Below, one piece after another: positions 5,985 through 11,958 of a stretch of 11,958 nucleotides of DNA. Made by a program: the position numbers and the translations under genes. Origin of the DNA: RGIG3009 sp964390295 (GTDB lineage: Bacteria; Bacillota; Clostridia; Oscillospirales; Acutalibacteraceae); the NCBI GenBank assembly GCA_964390295.1, contig CAYMHR010000038.1:1-11958 (forward strand). Direction: 5' to 3'. How positions within the stretch are numbered: position 1 is the first letter of the stretch; each line of letters starts with the position of its first letter. The notes beneath the pieces are model-generated. The model did not search any database. It was given only the letters and a program-made list of their open reading frames with translations, and was not told where the DNA came from.

Positions 5985-5997
5985 GGGAGAGATTGGT

Positions 5998-6540
5998 ATG
6001 AAAAAACTTTTCGGCAAAAAGCAGCTGGTGCTCGGTACGCTGATCGTGGCGCTGGGCATGGCGGTGTATTTGAACTATTATTTTGCAAAATCGCCGTCGG
6101 GTCTGCTGGATACCGGCACACAACAGCAACGCGACGATAAAACGCTGGGGGATGCGCTGAACGTCAACGCGACCCCCGACAGCAACACATCGTCCTATTT
6201 TACGCAGGCACGCGCCAGCCGCCAAAGTGCCCGTGACGAAATGACGGAAACCGTCAAGGAACTGCTGAACGACGTGAAAGCAACGGAGGAGCAGAAGGCG
6301 GCGGCGACCGAGCAGGCGTTGGCGATTACCCGTGCGATCGAGCAGGAAAGCAAGATCGAAAGTCTGATTAAAGCCAAGGGGTTTGCTGACTGCGTTGTGT
6401 ATATCGAAGGCGATAAATGCAGTGTGGTGGTGGATGCGGAGGAGCTGACAGCCCAGGATACCGCTAAAATTTCACAGGCAGTGACGGCACAGTCGGGGGT
6501 TTTAACACAAAACATTAGTATCGTGACGGTAAAATCTTAA
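5998..6540 (+). CDS. spoIIIAH: Stage III sporulation protein AH
   Basis: SpoIIIAH is the mother-cell partner of forespore SpoIIQ; the two interact across the double membrane. The 180 residues (B. subtilis about 218) begin with a basic stretch (KKLFGKKQ) and one transmembrane helix (about 9-27, LVLGTLIVALGMAVYLNYY). A helical linker rich in Ala, Glu and Lys follows. The C-terminal YscJ/FliF-like domain starts near residue 120 (KAKGFADCVVYIEGDKC, then VVVDAEELT and VTAQSGVLTQNISIV). GAGGGAGAG upstream supports the ATG. It is the last gene of the operon. No clear terminator follows, and a new promoter starts 8 bases after the stop. SpoIIQ itself is not in the window. Confidence 0.94.
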   Translation: MKKLFGKKQLVLGTLIVALGMAVYLNYYFAKSPSGLLDTGTQQQRDDKTLGDALNVNATPDSNTSSYFTQARASRQSARDEMTETVKELLNDVKATEEQKAAATEQALAITRAIEQESKIESLIKAKGFADCVVYIEGDKCSVVVDAEELTAQDTAKISQAVTAQSGVLTQNISIVTVKS

Positions 6541-6547
6541 AAAACTG

Positions 6548-6576
6548 TTGAACCTTTTCGCTTTGTGGTATATAAT
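6548..6576 (+). promoter_or_regulatory. SigA promoter of the asp23-nusB-dxs unit
   Basis: TTGAAC (6548-6553) and a perfect TATAAT (6571-6576) are 17 bases apart, so this should be a strong vegetative promoter. It separates the housekeeping genes downstream from the sporulation-specific spoIIIA operon, which has no visible terminator before it. Confidence 0.88.
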
Positions 6577-6607
6577 AGAGGCATAAAACAAAAGGGAGGA
6601 CATCAGC

Positions 6608-6976
6608 ATGGATGCGAAGGATTATCAAACGCCGGAAGGACGTTGCATTATTTCCGAGGAAGTGATCGCAACGATCGCGGCAACGGCGGCGGTCGAGGTT
6701 CCCGGTGTAGCCAGCATGGCCAATCGCAGTATGGACATCCGGGGGCTGGTCAGCTCCACGGGCAACAAAACGGTTGCCGTTGTGAATAACGAAAACGAAA
6801 CGTTAATCGACGTGTACGTAAATCTCAAAGCGGGCACGCGGATTCCCGAAGTAGCGGGCCAAATACAGCGTCAGGTAAAAAGCGCCGTGCAGGCCATGAC
6901 GGGCAAGCCCGTTACTAAGGTCAACGTGCACGTGGCCGGTATGGAAGTGGAAGCCAAAAAGGCGGACGAACAGTAA
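6608..6976 (+). CDS. Asp23/Gls24 family envelope stress response protein (YqhY-like)
   Basis: The 122-residue protein matches the Asp23 (DUF322) family. The family landmarks are the N-terminal GRCIISEEVIATIAATAAVEVPGVASM block (from about residue 11), a central strand pair (KTVAVVNNENETLIDVYVNLK) and the C-terminal TKVNVHVAGMEV. There is no signal peptide or membrane segment, so it is cytosolic or membrane-associated through partners. In B. subtilis the equivalent gene yqhY lies next to the acetyl-CoA carboxylase genes accB and accC and is linked to fatty-acid synthesis control; those genes are missing here. GGGAGG 8 bases upstream supports the ATG. It is the first gene after the strong promoter at 6548. 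Confidence 0.9.
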   Translation: MDAKDYQTPEGRCIISEEVIATIAATAAVEVPGVASMANRSMDIRGLVSSTGNKTVAVVNNENETLIDVYVNLKAGTRIPEVAGQIQRQVKSAVQAMTGKPVTKVNVHVAGMEVEAKKADEQ

Positions 6977-6982
6977 AAAGCA

Positions 6983-7011
6983 GGCCTTCCGTGCCGGTGG
7001 TGCGGAGGGCC
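6983..7011 (+). other. Hairpin between asp23-family gene and nusB
   Basis: GGCCTTCCG (6983-6991) and CGGAGGGCC (7003-7011) form a 9-bp stem with one G-U pair around an 11-base loop. No T-run follows, so it is not a standard terminator. It could be an RNA processing or stability element that makes the asp23-family mRNA more abundant than the downstream genes. Confidence 0.5.
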
Positions 7012-7048
7012 GCTTCGGGAATTTGAAAACAGAAAGGCTTGGTTGAGC

Positions 7049-7447
7049 ATGACCCGACGGGAAGCGAGAGAGCTGGCATTTATTCTGCTGTTTGAGCAGA
7101 GCTTTTGCGGCGCGCCGATCGCAGAAATTTTGGAAAATGCCGGTGAGGCGCGCGACGTAAACGGCGATGCGTTTGCAGTTGCGTTGGCAGAGGGTGCCTC
7201 GGCTCATAAAGACGAAAGCGACGAGCTGATCTCGGCGTTTGCCCATAACTGGAGTCGTGAGCGGTTGTCTCGCGTCAGCCTGGCTATTCTGCGGCTGGCG
7301 GTTTACGAAATGCAATGGGTAGAGGACATCCCGGTCAGCGTTTCGATCAACGAGGCCGTGGAGCTGGCAAAACGGTACGGTGGCGAGGAGGATTCCTCCT
7401 TCATTAACGGTGTGCTGGGCGGAATTGCCCGGCGCGGCGAGGCATAA
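7049..7447 (+). CDS. nusB: Transcription antitermination protein NusB
   Basis: NusB binds boxA RNA with NusE (ribosomal protein S10) to prevent early termination in rRNA operons. The all-helical family features are clear: MTRREARELAFILLFEQ at the start, then SRVSLAILRLAVYEM, PVSVSINEAVELAKRYG and SSFINGVLGGI. The length of 132 residues is typical. I chose the ATG at 7049 because the protein then begins directly with the conserved RREARE motif; a TTG two codons earlier (7043) is closer to the AGAAAGG site (7031-7037) and cannot be excluded. The next gene starts 2 bases after the stop. Confidence 0.94.
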   Translation: MTRREARELAFILLFEQSFCGAPIAEILENAGEARDVNGDAFAVALAEGASAHKDESDELISAFAHNWSRERLSRVSLAILRLAVYEMQWVEDIPVSVSINEAVELAKRYGGEEDSSFINGVLGGIARRGEA

Positions 7448-7449
7448 AT

Positions 7450-8394
7450 ATGGCGCGATATTTGGGGCTGGATACCAGCAATTATACGACCTCCGTTGCG
7501 GCTGTCGAAGCTGAAACGGGGGCGCTTTGGCAAGTAAAACAACTTTTACCCGTCAAAGAGGGCGAGCTGGGATTGCGCCAAAGTGATGCGGTCTTTCACC
7601 ACGTGCGTCAGCTTCCGTGCTTGGTAGAACGGTTGGTCGAGCAAAGCGGAGCGCTGTCCGCCGTTGCCGCTGTCGGTGCTTCGGATCGGCCGTCGCAAGC
7701 CGAAAATTCGTATATGCCGTGCTTTTTATCGGGCGACGGTGCGGCTCGCCAGTTGGCGGCCGTGTTGGGCGTTCCGGTATTTCACTTTTCACATCAGCAG
7801 GGCCACGTGATGGCGGCTCTGTACGGTGCCGGAGCGCTGGAACTGCGGCAACGCCCCTTTTTGGCGTTTCACGTATCCGGCGGTACGACCGATGCTTTGT
7901 TGGTTCAGCCGGACACCGAAACCGTGATTCGCTGTGAGCGGGTGGCGCACTCGCTGGATTTGAAGGCCGGTCAGTTGATTGATCGTGTCGGTGGAATGTT
8001 GGGACTGGCGTTTCCTGCCGGCCCGGCACTGGAGGCCTTGGCCGGAGAGATTACGGACAAGCTGCCGCATCCCTCCATGGACGGCGCCGATTGTCACTTG
8101 TCCGGCGTGGAAAATCAATGCCGTCGGTTGCTCGCGGATGGGGCATCGCCGGAGGACGTGGCGCGGTTTTGCCTGCGGCACGTGCGCGCCGCGATCGAGA
8201 CGATGACCGAACGTTTGCTACAGCGGTACGGCGAGCTCCCGGTTGTGTATGCCGGCGGCGTCATGTCGAACGGCTATTTGCGCGAGACGCTGTCGCACCG
8301 CTTCGGCGGTCGTTTTGCACCGCCGGCCTATTCCGCGGATAACGCGGCGGGGATCGCCGTGCTGACTTGCCTGAAAGCGGGAGGAACGTTATGA
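7450..8394 (+). CDS. TsaD/Kae1-like paralog (Gcp-like, peptidase M22 fold), function unknown
   Basis: The 314-residue protein has the ASKHA fold of TsaD, which makes the t6A modification of tRNA. It belongs to a divergent paralog group common in Clostridia. The metal ligands match TsaD: HxxxH at H115 and H119 (HQQGH) and D297 in ADNAA. The phosphate loops are recognisable (VSGGTT 142-147, DRVGGMLGL from 178, GGVMSN 269-274). However, the TsaD signature ETSCDET is DTSNYTT here (8-14), SGGHT has become SGGTT, and the usual GPGL loop is replaced by RPSQAENSYMPCF (80-92). It therefore probably binds a nucleotide and a metal ion, but is unlikely to be the canonical TsaD. It lies between nusB and xseA, where B. 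subtilis has folD. Its stop overlaps the xseA start as ATGA. Confidence 0.85.
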   Translation: MARYLGLDTSNYTTSVAAVEAETGALWQVKQLLPVKEGELGLRQSDAVFHHVRQLPCLVERLVEQSGALSAVAAVGASDRPSQAENSYMPCFLSGDGAARQLAAVLGVPVFHFSHQQGHVMAALYGAGALELRQRPFLAFHVSGGTTDALLVQPDTETVIRCERVAHSLDLKAGQLIDRVGGMLGLAFPAGPALEALAGEITDKLPHPSMDGADCHLSGVENQCRRLLADGASPEDVARFCLRHVRAAIETMTERLLQRYGELPVVYAGGVMSNGYLRETLSHRFGGRFAPPAYSADNAAGIAVLTCLKAGGTL

Positions 8395-9614
8395 CTGCCA
8401 TTACCGTCAGTCAACTGAATCGCTACGTGAAGTCGTTGCTGGAAGGCGACGTGCATTTGGGTAGTGTGCTATTGAGCGGCGAAATCAGCAACTTTGTCGA
8501 TCATTATCGTTCCGGGCACTGGTATCTTTCGCTGAAGGATGAAAACGCTCTGGTGCGTGCCGTGATGTTTCGCTCCTATGCGGCACGCGTTCCGTTCGTG
8601 CCGGAAAACGGCATGAAGGTGATCGTGCGTGCGCGAGTGTCTTTATACGAAAAGGACGGTTCCTTTCAAATTTATATTGAGGATATGCAACCGGACGGTG
8701 CCGGTGCGTTGCAGGTGGCTTACGAACAGCTCAAGCAACGGTTGAGTGAGGAAGGCTTGTTTGAGGAAAGTCGCAAGCGTCCTCTGCCGCCGTTTCCCAA
8801 GCGGGTCGGCGTTATCACCTCGGAGACCGGCGCGGCGATTCGGGATATTTTGACTATTCTGGCTCGGCGGTATCCGCTGGCCGAGGTCGTGCTGATTCCC
8901 ACGTTGGTACAGGGAGAAGGCGCACCGGCACAGCTTTGTGCGGCTTTGCGCCGCTTTGAAGAACTGAAACGTGCCGACGATCCGCAAGCGCCCGACGTGA
9001 TTTTACTTGGTCGCGGTGGTGGCTCGCTGGAAGAGCTGTGGGCGTTTAACGACGAACGTCTGGCTCGCGCGGTGGCGGCTTCTACGATTCCGATCGTTTC
9101 CTGCGTGGGGCACGAAACCGATTTTACCATTTGCGATTTGGTGGCCGATCTGCGTGCGCCGACCCCTTCGGCAGCGGCCGAGCTGGCGGTTCCCGATTCG
9201 ACGGAGCTTCGTCGGCAGGTGGCATCGCTGGGCGCGTCGCTTCGCCGTGCGGCCGACGGCAGGCTTGTGCAACGGCGGCAACAGCTCACGGAGCTGTCTG
9301 CCCGGCGGTGCCTGTCTACGCCGCTGTATCCGGTGGAGGAACGAGCCATGCGGCTGGATCGTGTGGTGCGCGGCTTTTCCGGTGCGGTACAGCGCCCGGT
9401 ATCGGAAGCCAAAACGCGTTTGGCAACGGCGGCCGGCAAACTGGATGCCCTGAGCCCCTTGCGCGTGTTATCGCGAGGATACGCGTTGGTCAGTCGGGAC
9501 GACGTTGCTATTCTCTCGGCCGGTGAGGTAAAGCCTGCGGACAATCTCAGCCTTCGCTTGCACGACGGCACGCTTGATTGTCGTGTTGTGGCTGTGACAT
9601 CAATAAAGGAGTAA
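8391..9614 (+). CDS. xseA: Exodeoxyribonuclease VII large subunit
   Basis: XseA is the catalytic subunit of exonuclease VII, which degrades single-stranded DNA in both directions. The 407-residue protein has an N-terminal OB-fold DNA-binding domain (about 1-105, with LSGEISNFVDHYRSGHWYLSLKD near 26). The catalytic domain holds GVITSETGAAIRD from 140, PTLVQGEGA, GRGGGSLEELWAFNDE from 207 and PIVSCVGHETDF. The C-terminal block LSPLRVLSRGYALV closes the family match. It is shorter than the B. subtilis (about 448) and E. coli (456) proteins, mainly in the coiled-coil region after about residue 280. GGGAGG at 8379-8384 sets the ATG at 8391. xseB follows 6 bases after the stop. Confidence 0.96.
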   Translation: MTAITVSQLNRYVKSLLEGDVHLGSVLLSGEISNFVDHYRSGHWYLSLKDENALVRAVMFRSYAARVPFVPENGMKVIVRARVSLYEKDGSFQIYIEDMQPDGAGALQVAYEQLKQRLSEEGLFEESRKRPLPPFPKRVGVITSETGAAIRDILTILARRYPLAEVVLIPTLVQGEGAPAQLCAALRRFEELKRADDPQAPDVILLGRGGGSLEELWAFNDERLARAVAASTIPIVSCVGHETDFTICDLVADLRAPTPSAAAELAVPDSTELRRQVASLGASLRRAADGRLVQRRQQLTELSARRCLSTPLYPVEERAMRLDRVVRGFSGAVQRPVSEAKTRLATAAGKLDALSPLRVLSRGYALVSRDDVAILSAGEVKPADNLSLRLHDGTLDCRVVAVTSIKE

Positions 9615-9620
9615 TGAATC

Positions 9621-9827
9621 ATGGCGATCGAGTGGACGTTTGAAACCGCGATAGCGCGATTGGAAGAAATTGTGGTACTGCTGGAAAACGGCAATTGTAC
9701 CTTGGATGAGTCGCTGAAATTGTTTGAAGAAGGGACAAAATTGACCGGTTTCTGCAACGAAGCGCTGAAAAAAGCCGAGCAAAAGATAACGAAGCTGACA
9801 CTGGAGACTTCGGGAGAGGATGCGTAA
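9621..9827 (+). CDS. xseB: Exodeoxyribonuclease VII small subunit
   Basis: XseB binds several copies per XseA and regulates exonuclease VII. The 68-residue protein has the family pattern of two helices: FETAIARLEEIVVLLENG, then LDESLKLFEEGTKLTGFCNEAL followed by KKAEQKI. AAGGAG (9606-9611), within the xseA 3' end, lies 9 bases before the ATG. The next gene begins one base after its stop. Confidence 0.95.
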   Translation: MAIEWTFETAIARLEEIVVLLENGNCTLDESLKLFEEGTKLTGFCNEALKKAEQKITKLTLETSGEDA

Positions 9828-9828
9828 C

Positions 9829-10713
9829 ATGGCGTTGTATACCGAACGGTTGACTCAACATTTGGAAGCGATCGAACAAGCGTTGACGGTGGCGTTGCCG
9901 CAGGACGAACCGGCAATCGGCCTGGCACCGATCATGGCATACGCCTGTGAGGGCGGCGGCAAACGAATCCGCCCGGTGCTGTTGCTGGAGTTTTGCCGGT
10001 TGTGCGGCGGAAGCGTTGAACAGGCGCTTCCGTTTGCGGCGGCGATCGAAATGATTCATTCGTATTCGTTGGTACACGACGACCTGCCGTGTATGGATAA
10101 CAGTTCGTTGCGCCGCGGCAAGCCGTCGGTTCATGCGGCGTATGGGGAAACGAACGCACTGCTGGCCGGCGATGCGTTGCTGAACCGTGCTTTCGAGGTG
10201 ATGCTGTCACCGACCGTTCAGGTCGAACCGAAAACGGCTCTGCGTGCGGCCTACGAGCTGGCACGGTGTGCCGGTATTCACGGAATGATCGGCGGCCAGA
10301 TGCTGGATTTGGCGTGCGAGGGAAAGCAAATCGATCTGCCGACGCTGCAAGCGTTGCAGGAAGGGAAAACCGCCGCACTGTTGATGGCGGCCTGTCGTAT
10401 GGGCGCCGTGCTGGGCGGCGGAACGGAAGAACAGCTTCAGCAGGCAGGCAACTACGGATATTACGTCGGTCTGTGCTTTCAGATCGTGGACGATATTTTG
10501 GACGTGACTTCCACGGCCGAGGAGTTGGGTAAGCCGATCGGCAGTGATACCGAAAACGAAAAAACCACGTACGTGTCCCTATTGGGGCTGGAGGAGGCGC
10601 GTCGTCGCGCGGCAGAGTACACCGATCGCGCCAAGGAGGCGCTGGCGGCATTTCCCGATGAACGCGACGATCTGTGCCGATTGGCGGATGCGTTGCTGGT
10701 GCGGTCACGTTGA
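9829..10713 (+). CDS. ispA: Polyprenyl synthase, probable farnesyl diphosphate synthase (IspA)
   Basis: The enzyme condenses isopentenyl and dimethylallyl diphosphates to geranyl and farnesyl diphosphate in the cytosol, feeding undecaprenyl phosphate and quinone synthesis. The 294 residues include GGGKRIRPVL with K45, the first aspartate-rich motif DDLPCMD at 84-90 followed by LRRGKP, and the second motif DDILD at 221-225. After D90 the usual acidic residues are replaced by NSS, but the metal-binding aspartates themselves are present. I chose the ATG at 9829 because GAGAGG at 9814-9819 lies 9 bases upstream; an in-frame ATG at 9820 directly abuts that site. Product length (farnesyl rather than geranylgeranyl) is inferred from context: xseB before it and dxs after it, as in B. 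subtilis. Confidence 0.92.
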   Translation: MALYTERLTQHLEAIEQALTVALPQDEPAIGLAPIMAYACEGGGKRIRPVLLLEFCRLCGGSVEQALPFAAAIEMIHSYSLVHDDLPCMDNSSLRRGKPSVHAAYGETNALLAGDALLNRAFEVMLSPTVQVEPKTALRAAYELARCAGIHGMIGGQMLDLACEGKQIDLPTLQALQEGKTAALLMAACRMGAVLGGGTEEQLQQAGNYGYYVGLCFQIVDDILDVTSTAEELGKPIGSDTENEKTTYVSLLGLEEARRRAAEYTDRAKEALAAFPDERDDLCRLADALLVRSR

Positions 10714-10752
10714 GCTTCGTTACGCTCCAACGCGGGAGGAGGAATCAAAAAG

Positions 10753-11958
10753 ATGTCCCAATCGATTTTATCCGAAATCCATTCCCCGGCAGACGTTAAG
10801 CGGCTGTCGCGTGAGGAATTGGAACCGTTATGTGATGAATTGCGGCAAGCCATCGTGCAGACCGTATCCGTCAACGGCGGCCATCTGTCGTCCAATTTGG
10901 GCGTGGTAGAGCTGACGGTGGCGTTGCATCGCCAATTTACGATGCCGGAGGATCGCATTGTGTGGGACGTCGGGCATCAATGCTATGCGCATAAGCTGTT
11001 GACCGGTCGCCGGGAGCAATTCTCCACACTTCGCAAAAACGAGGGAATCTCCGGGTTTCCGCGTCCCGCAGAAAGCGCGTACGATGCCTTCGTTGCCGGT
11101 CATAGCAGTACGTCGATTTCAGCCGCCAACGGCATGGCCAAAGCCAAAACTCTGCGCGGTGAGCCCGGCTACGTGGTAGCGGTGATCGGCGACGGCGCCA
11201 TGACGGGCGGTTTGGCCTATGAGGGCCTGTGTAATGCCGGGCGCAGCCGGGATCGGCTGATCGTGATCTTGAACGATAACCGCATGTCCATCAATCAAAA
11301 CGTCGGTTTTGTTGCCCGCCATTTGTCACGCCTGCGGTCGATGCCGCGATACGTGAAAACGAAAAACAATTTCGGCAACGGCGTCGCGCGAATTCCGTTG
11401 ATCGGCAAGCCCTTGTATCGGGTGATGCTCCGTGCCAAAAACCATTTGAAAAACTCAGTGTACCACAGCAGCTCGATGTTCGAGGAGATGGGGTACTACT
11501 ATCTTGGCCCGGTGGACGGTCATAATTTGCGCGACCTGACGCGGGCGTTGCAAACTGCCAAAAATATCGGTCGGCCGGTGCTGTTGCACGTGGAAACCGT
11601 GAAAGGCCGGGGGTACCGGCCGGCGCTGGAGAATCCGGATGTTTATCACGGCGTTTCCGGTTTCGATATTGAAAGTGGTACGCCGAAATCGGGAAAGCCC
11701 GGCTTTTCGCAAGCCATGGGTGATTGCCTGTGCCGTTTGGCGGTCAAGGATAAAAAGCTCTGTGCCGTAACCGCCGCTATGACGGGCGGTACGGGATTGT
11801 CCGCTTTTGCCGCGCAGTATCCCAAGCGCTTTTTTGACGTGGGCATTGCCGAGGAGCATGCGGTAACGTTCGCCTCCGGTCTGGCTGCCGGCGGCGTCAT
11901 ACCGGTGTTTGCGGTGTATTCCACGTTTTTGCAACGTGCCTACGATCAACTGCTGAAC
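10753..11958 (+). CDS. dxs: 1-deoxy-D-xylulose-5-phosphate synthase, 5' part
   Basis: Dxs joins pyruvate and glyceraldehyde 3-phosphate using thiamine diphosphate, the first step of the MEP isoprenoid pathway. The frame is open to the window end: 402 of about 620 expected residues, with the C-terminal transketolase domain cut off. It starts MSQSILSEIHSPADVKRLS. HLSSNLGVVELTVALH and WDVGHQ (H75) belong to the thiamine-binding region. The diphosphate/metal motif is GDGAMTGG at 146-153 with NDNRMSINQN from 174. The catalytic glutamate region is GIAEEHAV, with E367 and E368. GGGAGGAGG at 10734-10742 precedes the ATG. It lies 39 bases after ispA, so the MEP entry enzyme and the prenyl synthase are probably co-transcribed. 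Confidence 0.96.
   Translation, partial: MSQSILSEIHSPADVKRLSREELEPLCDELRQAIVQTVSVNGGHLSSNLGVVELTVALHRQFTMPEDRIVWDVGHQCYAHKLLTGRREQFSTLRKNEGISGFPRPAESAYDAFVAGHSSTSISAANGMAKAKTLRGEPGYVVAVIGDGAMTGGLAYEGLCNAGRSRDRLIVILNDNRMSINQNVGFVARHLSRLRSMPRYVKTKNNFGNGVARIPLIGKPLYRVMLRAKNHLKNSVYHSSSMFEEMGYYYLGPVDGHNLRDLTRALQTAKNIGRPVLLHVETVKGRGYRPALENPDVYHGVSGFDIESGTPKSGKPGFSQAMGDCLCRLAVKDKKLCAVTAAMTGGTGLSAFAAQYPKRFFDVGIAEEHAVTFASGLAAGGVIPVFAVYSTFLQRAYDQLLN

Noticed and set aside
5312..6121. A 269-codon minus-strand open frame opposite spoIIIAG
   Set aside because: It covers parts of three confident sporulation genes, is Ser/Thr/Arg-rich without motifs, and lacks a plausible ribosome binding site or operon context.
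8720..9928. A 402-codon minus-strand open frame opposite xseA
   Set aside because: It lies antisense to clearly conserved xseA, xseB and ispA, is low-complexity (rich in Ser, Arg and Ala), shows no family motif, and is a typical shadow of GC-biased codons.

Overview
The window looks like a chromosomal segment of an endospore-forming, moderately GC-rich member of the Clostridia (Oscillospiraceae/Ruminococcaceae-like). The evidence is a complete spoIIIA sporulation operon, a Firmicutes-type lexA with a DinR-like box, Firmicutes-style Shine-Dalgarno sites, and a Clostridia-type TsaD paralog. The gene order broadly follows the Bacillus subtilis spoIIIA to dxs region, but accB, accC and folD are absent. 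The taxonomic call is inference from gene content and order.

Left part (1-1530), minus strand. lexA and a DUF523 (TudS-like) gene overlap by ATGA and read leftwards from a promoter whose -35 is covered by a putative LexA box. Downstream, ssrA (tmRNA) has its own strong promoter just after the DUF523 stop.

Intergenic region (1473-1805). This 333-base stretch holds the lexA promoter and operator, an AT-rich spacer, then a divergent extended -10 promoter followed by a hairpin, a C-rich single-stranded stretch resembling an anti-Shine-Dalgarno sequence, and a very strong intrinsic terminator. I read this as a candidate small RNA (or a terminated leader) of about 120 nt. It is the least explained element in the window. 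A SigE-like promoter sits right after the terminator and leads into spoIIIAA.

Centre (1806-6540), plus strand. spoIIIAA to spoIIIAH encode the mother-cell half of the SpoIIIA-SpoIIQ channel that joins mother cell and forespore during engulfment. The genes are tightly packed; spoIIIAA overlaps spoIIIAB by 68 bases.

Right part (6541-11958), plus strand. A near-consensus housekeeping promoter starts a second unit: asp23-family gene, nusB, a TsaD-like paralog, xseA, xseB, ispA and the 5' two thirds of dxs, which runs off the window. These genes cover transcription antitermination, single-strand DNA degradation and the start of isoprenoid synthesis. Their tight spacing and overlaps indicate one transcript. 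No mobile elements, CRISPR arrays, rRNA or ordinary tRNA genes were seen.
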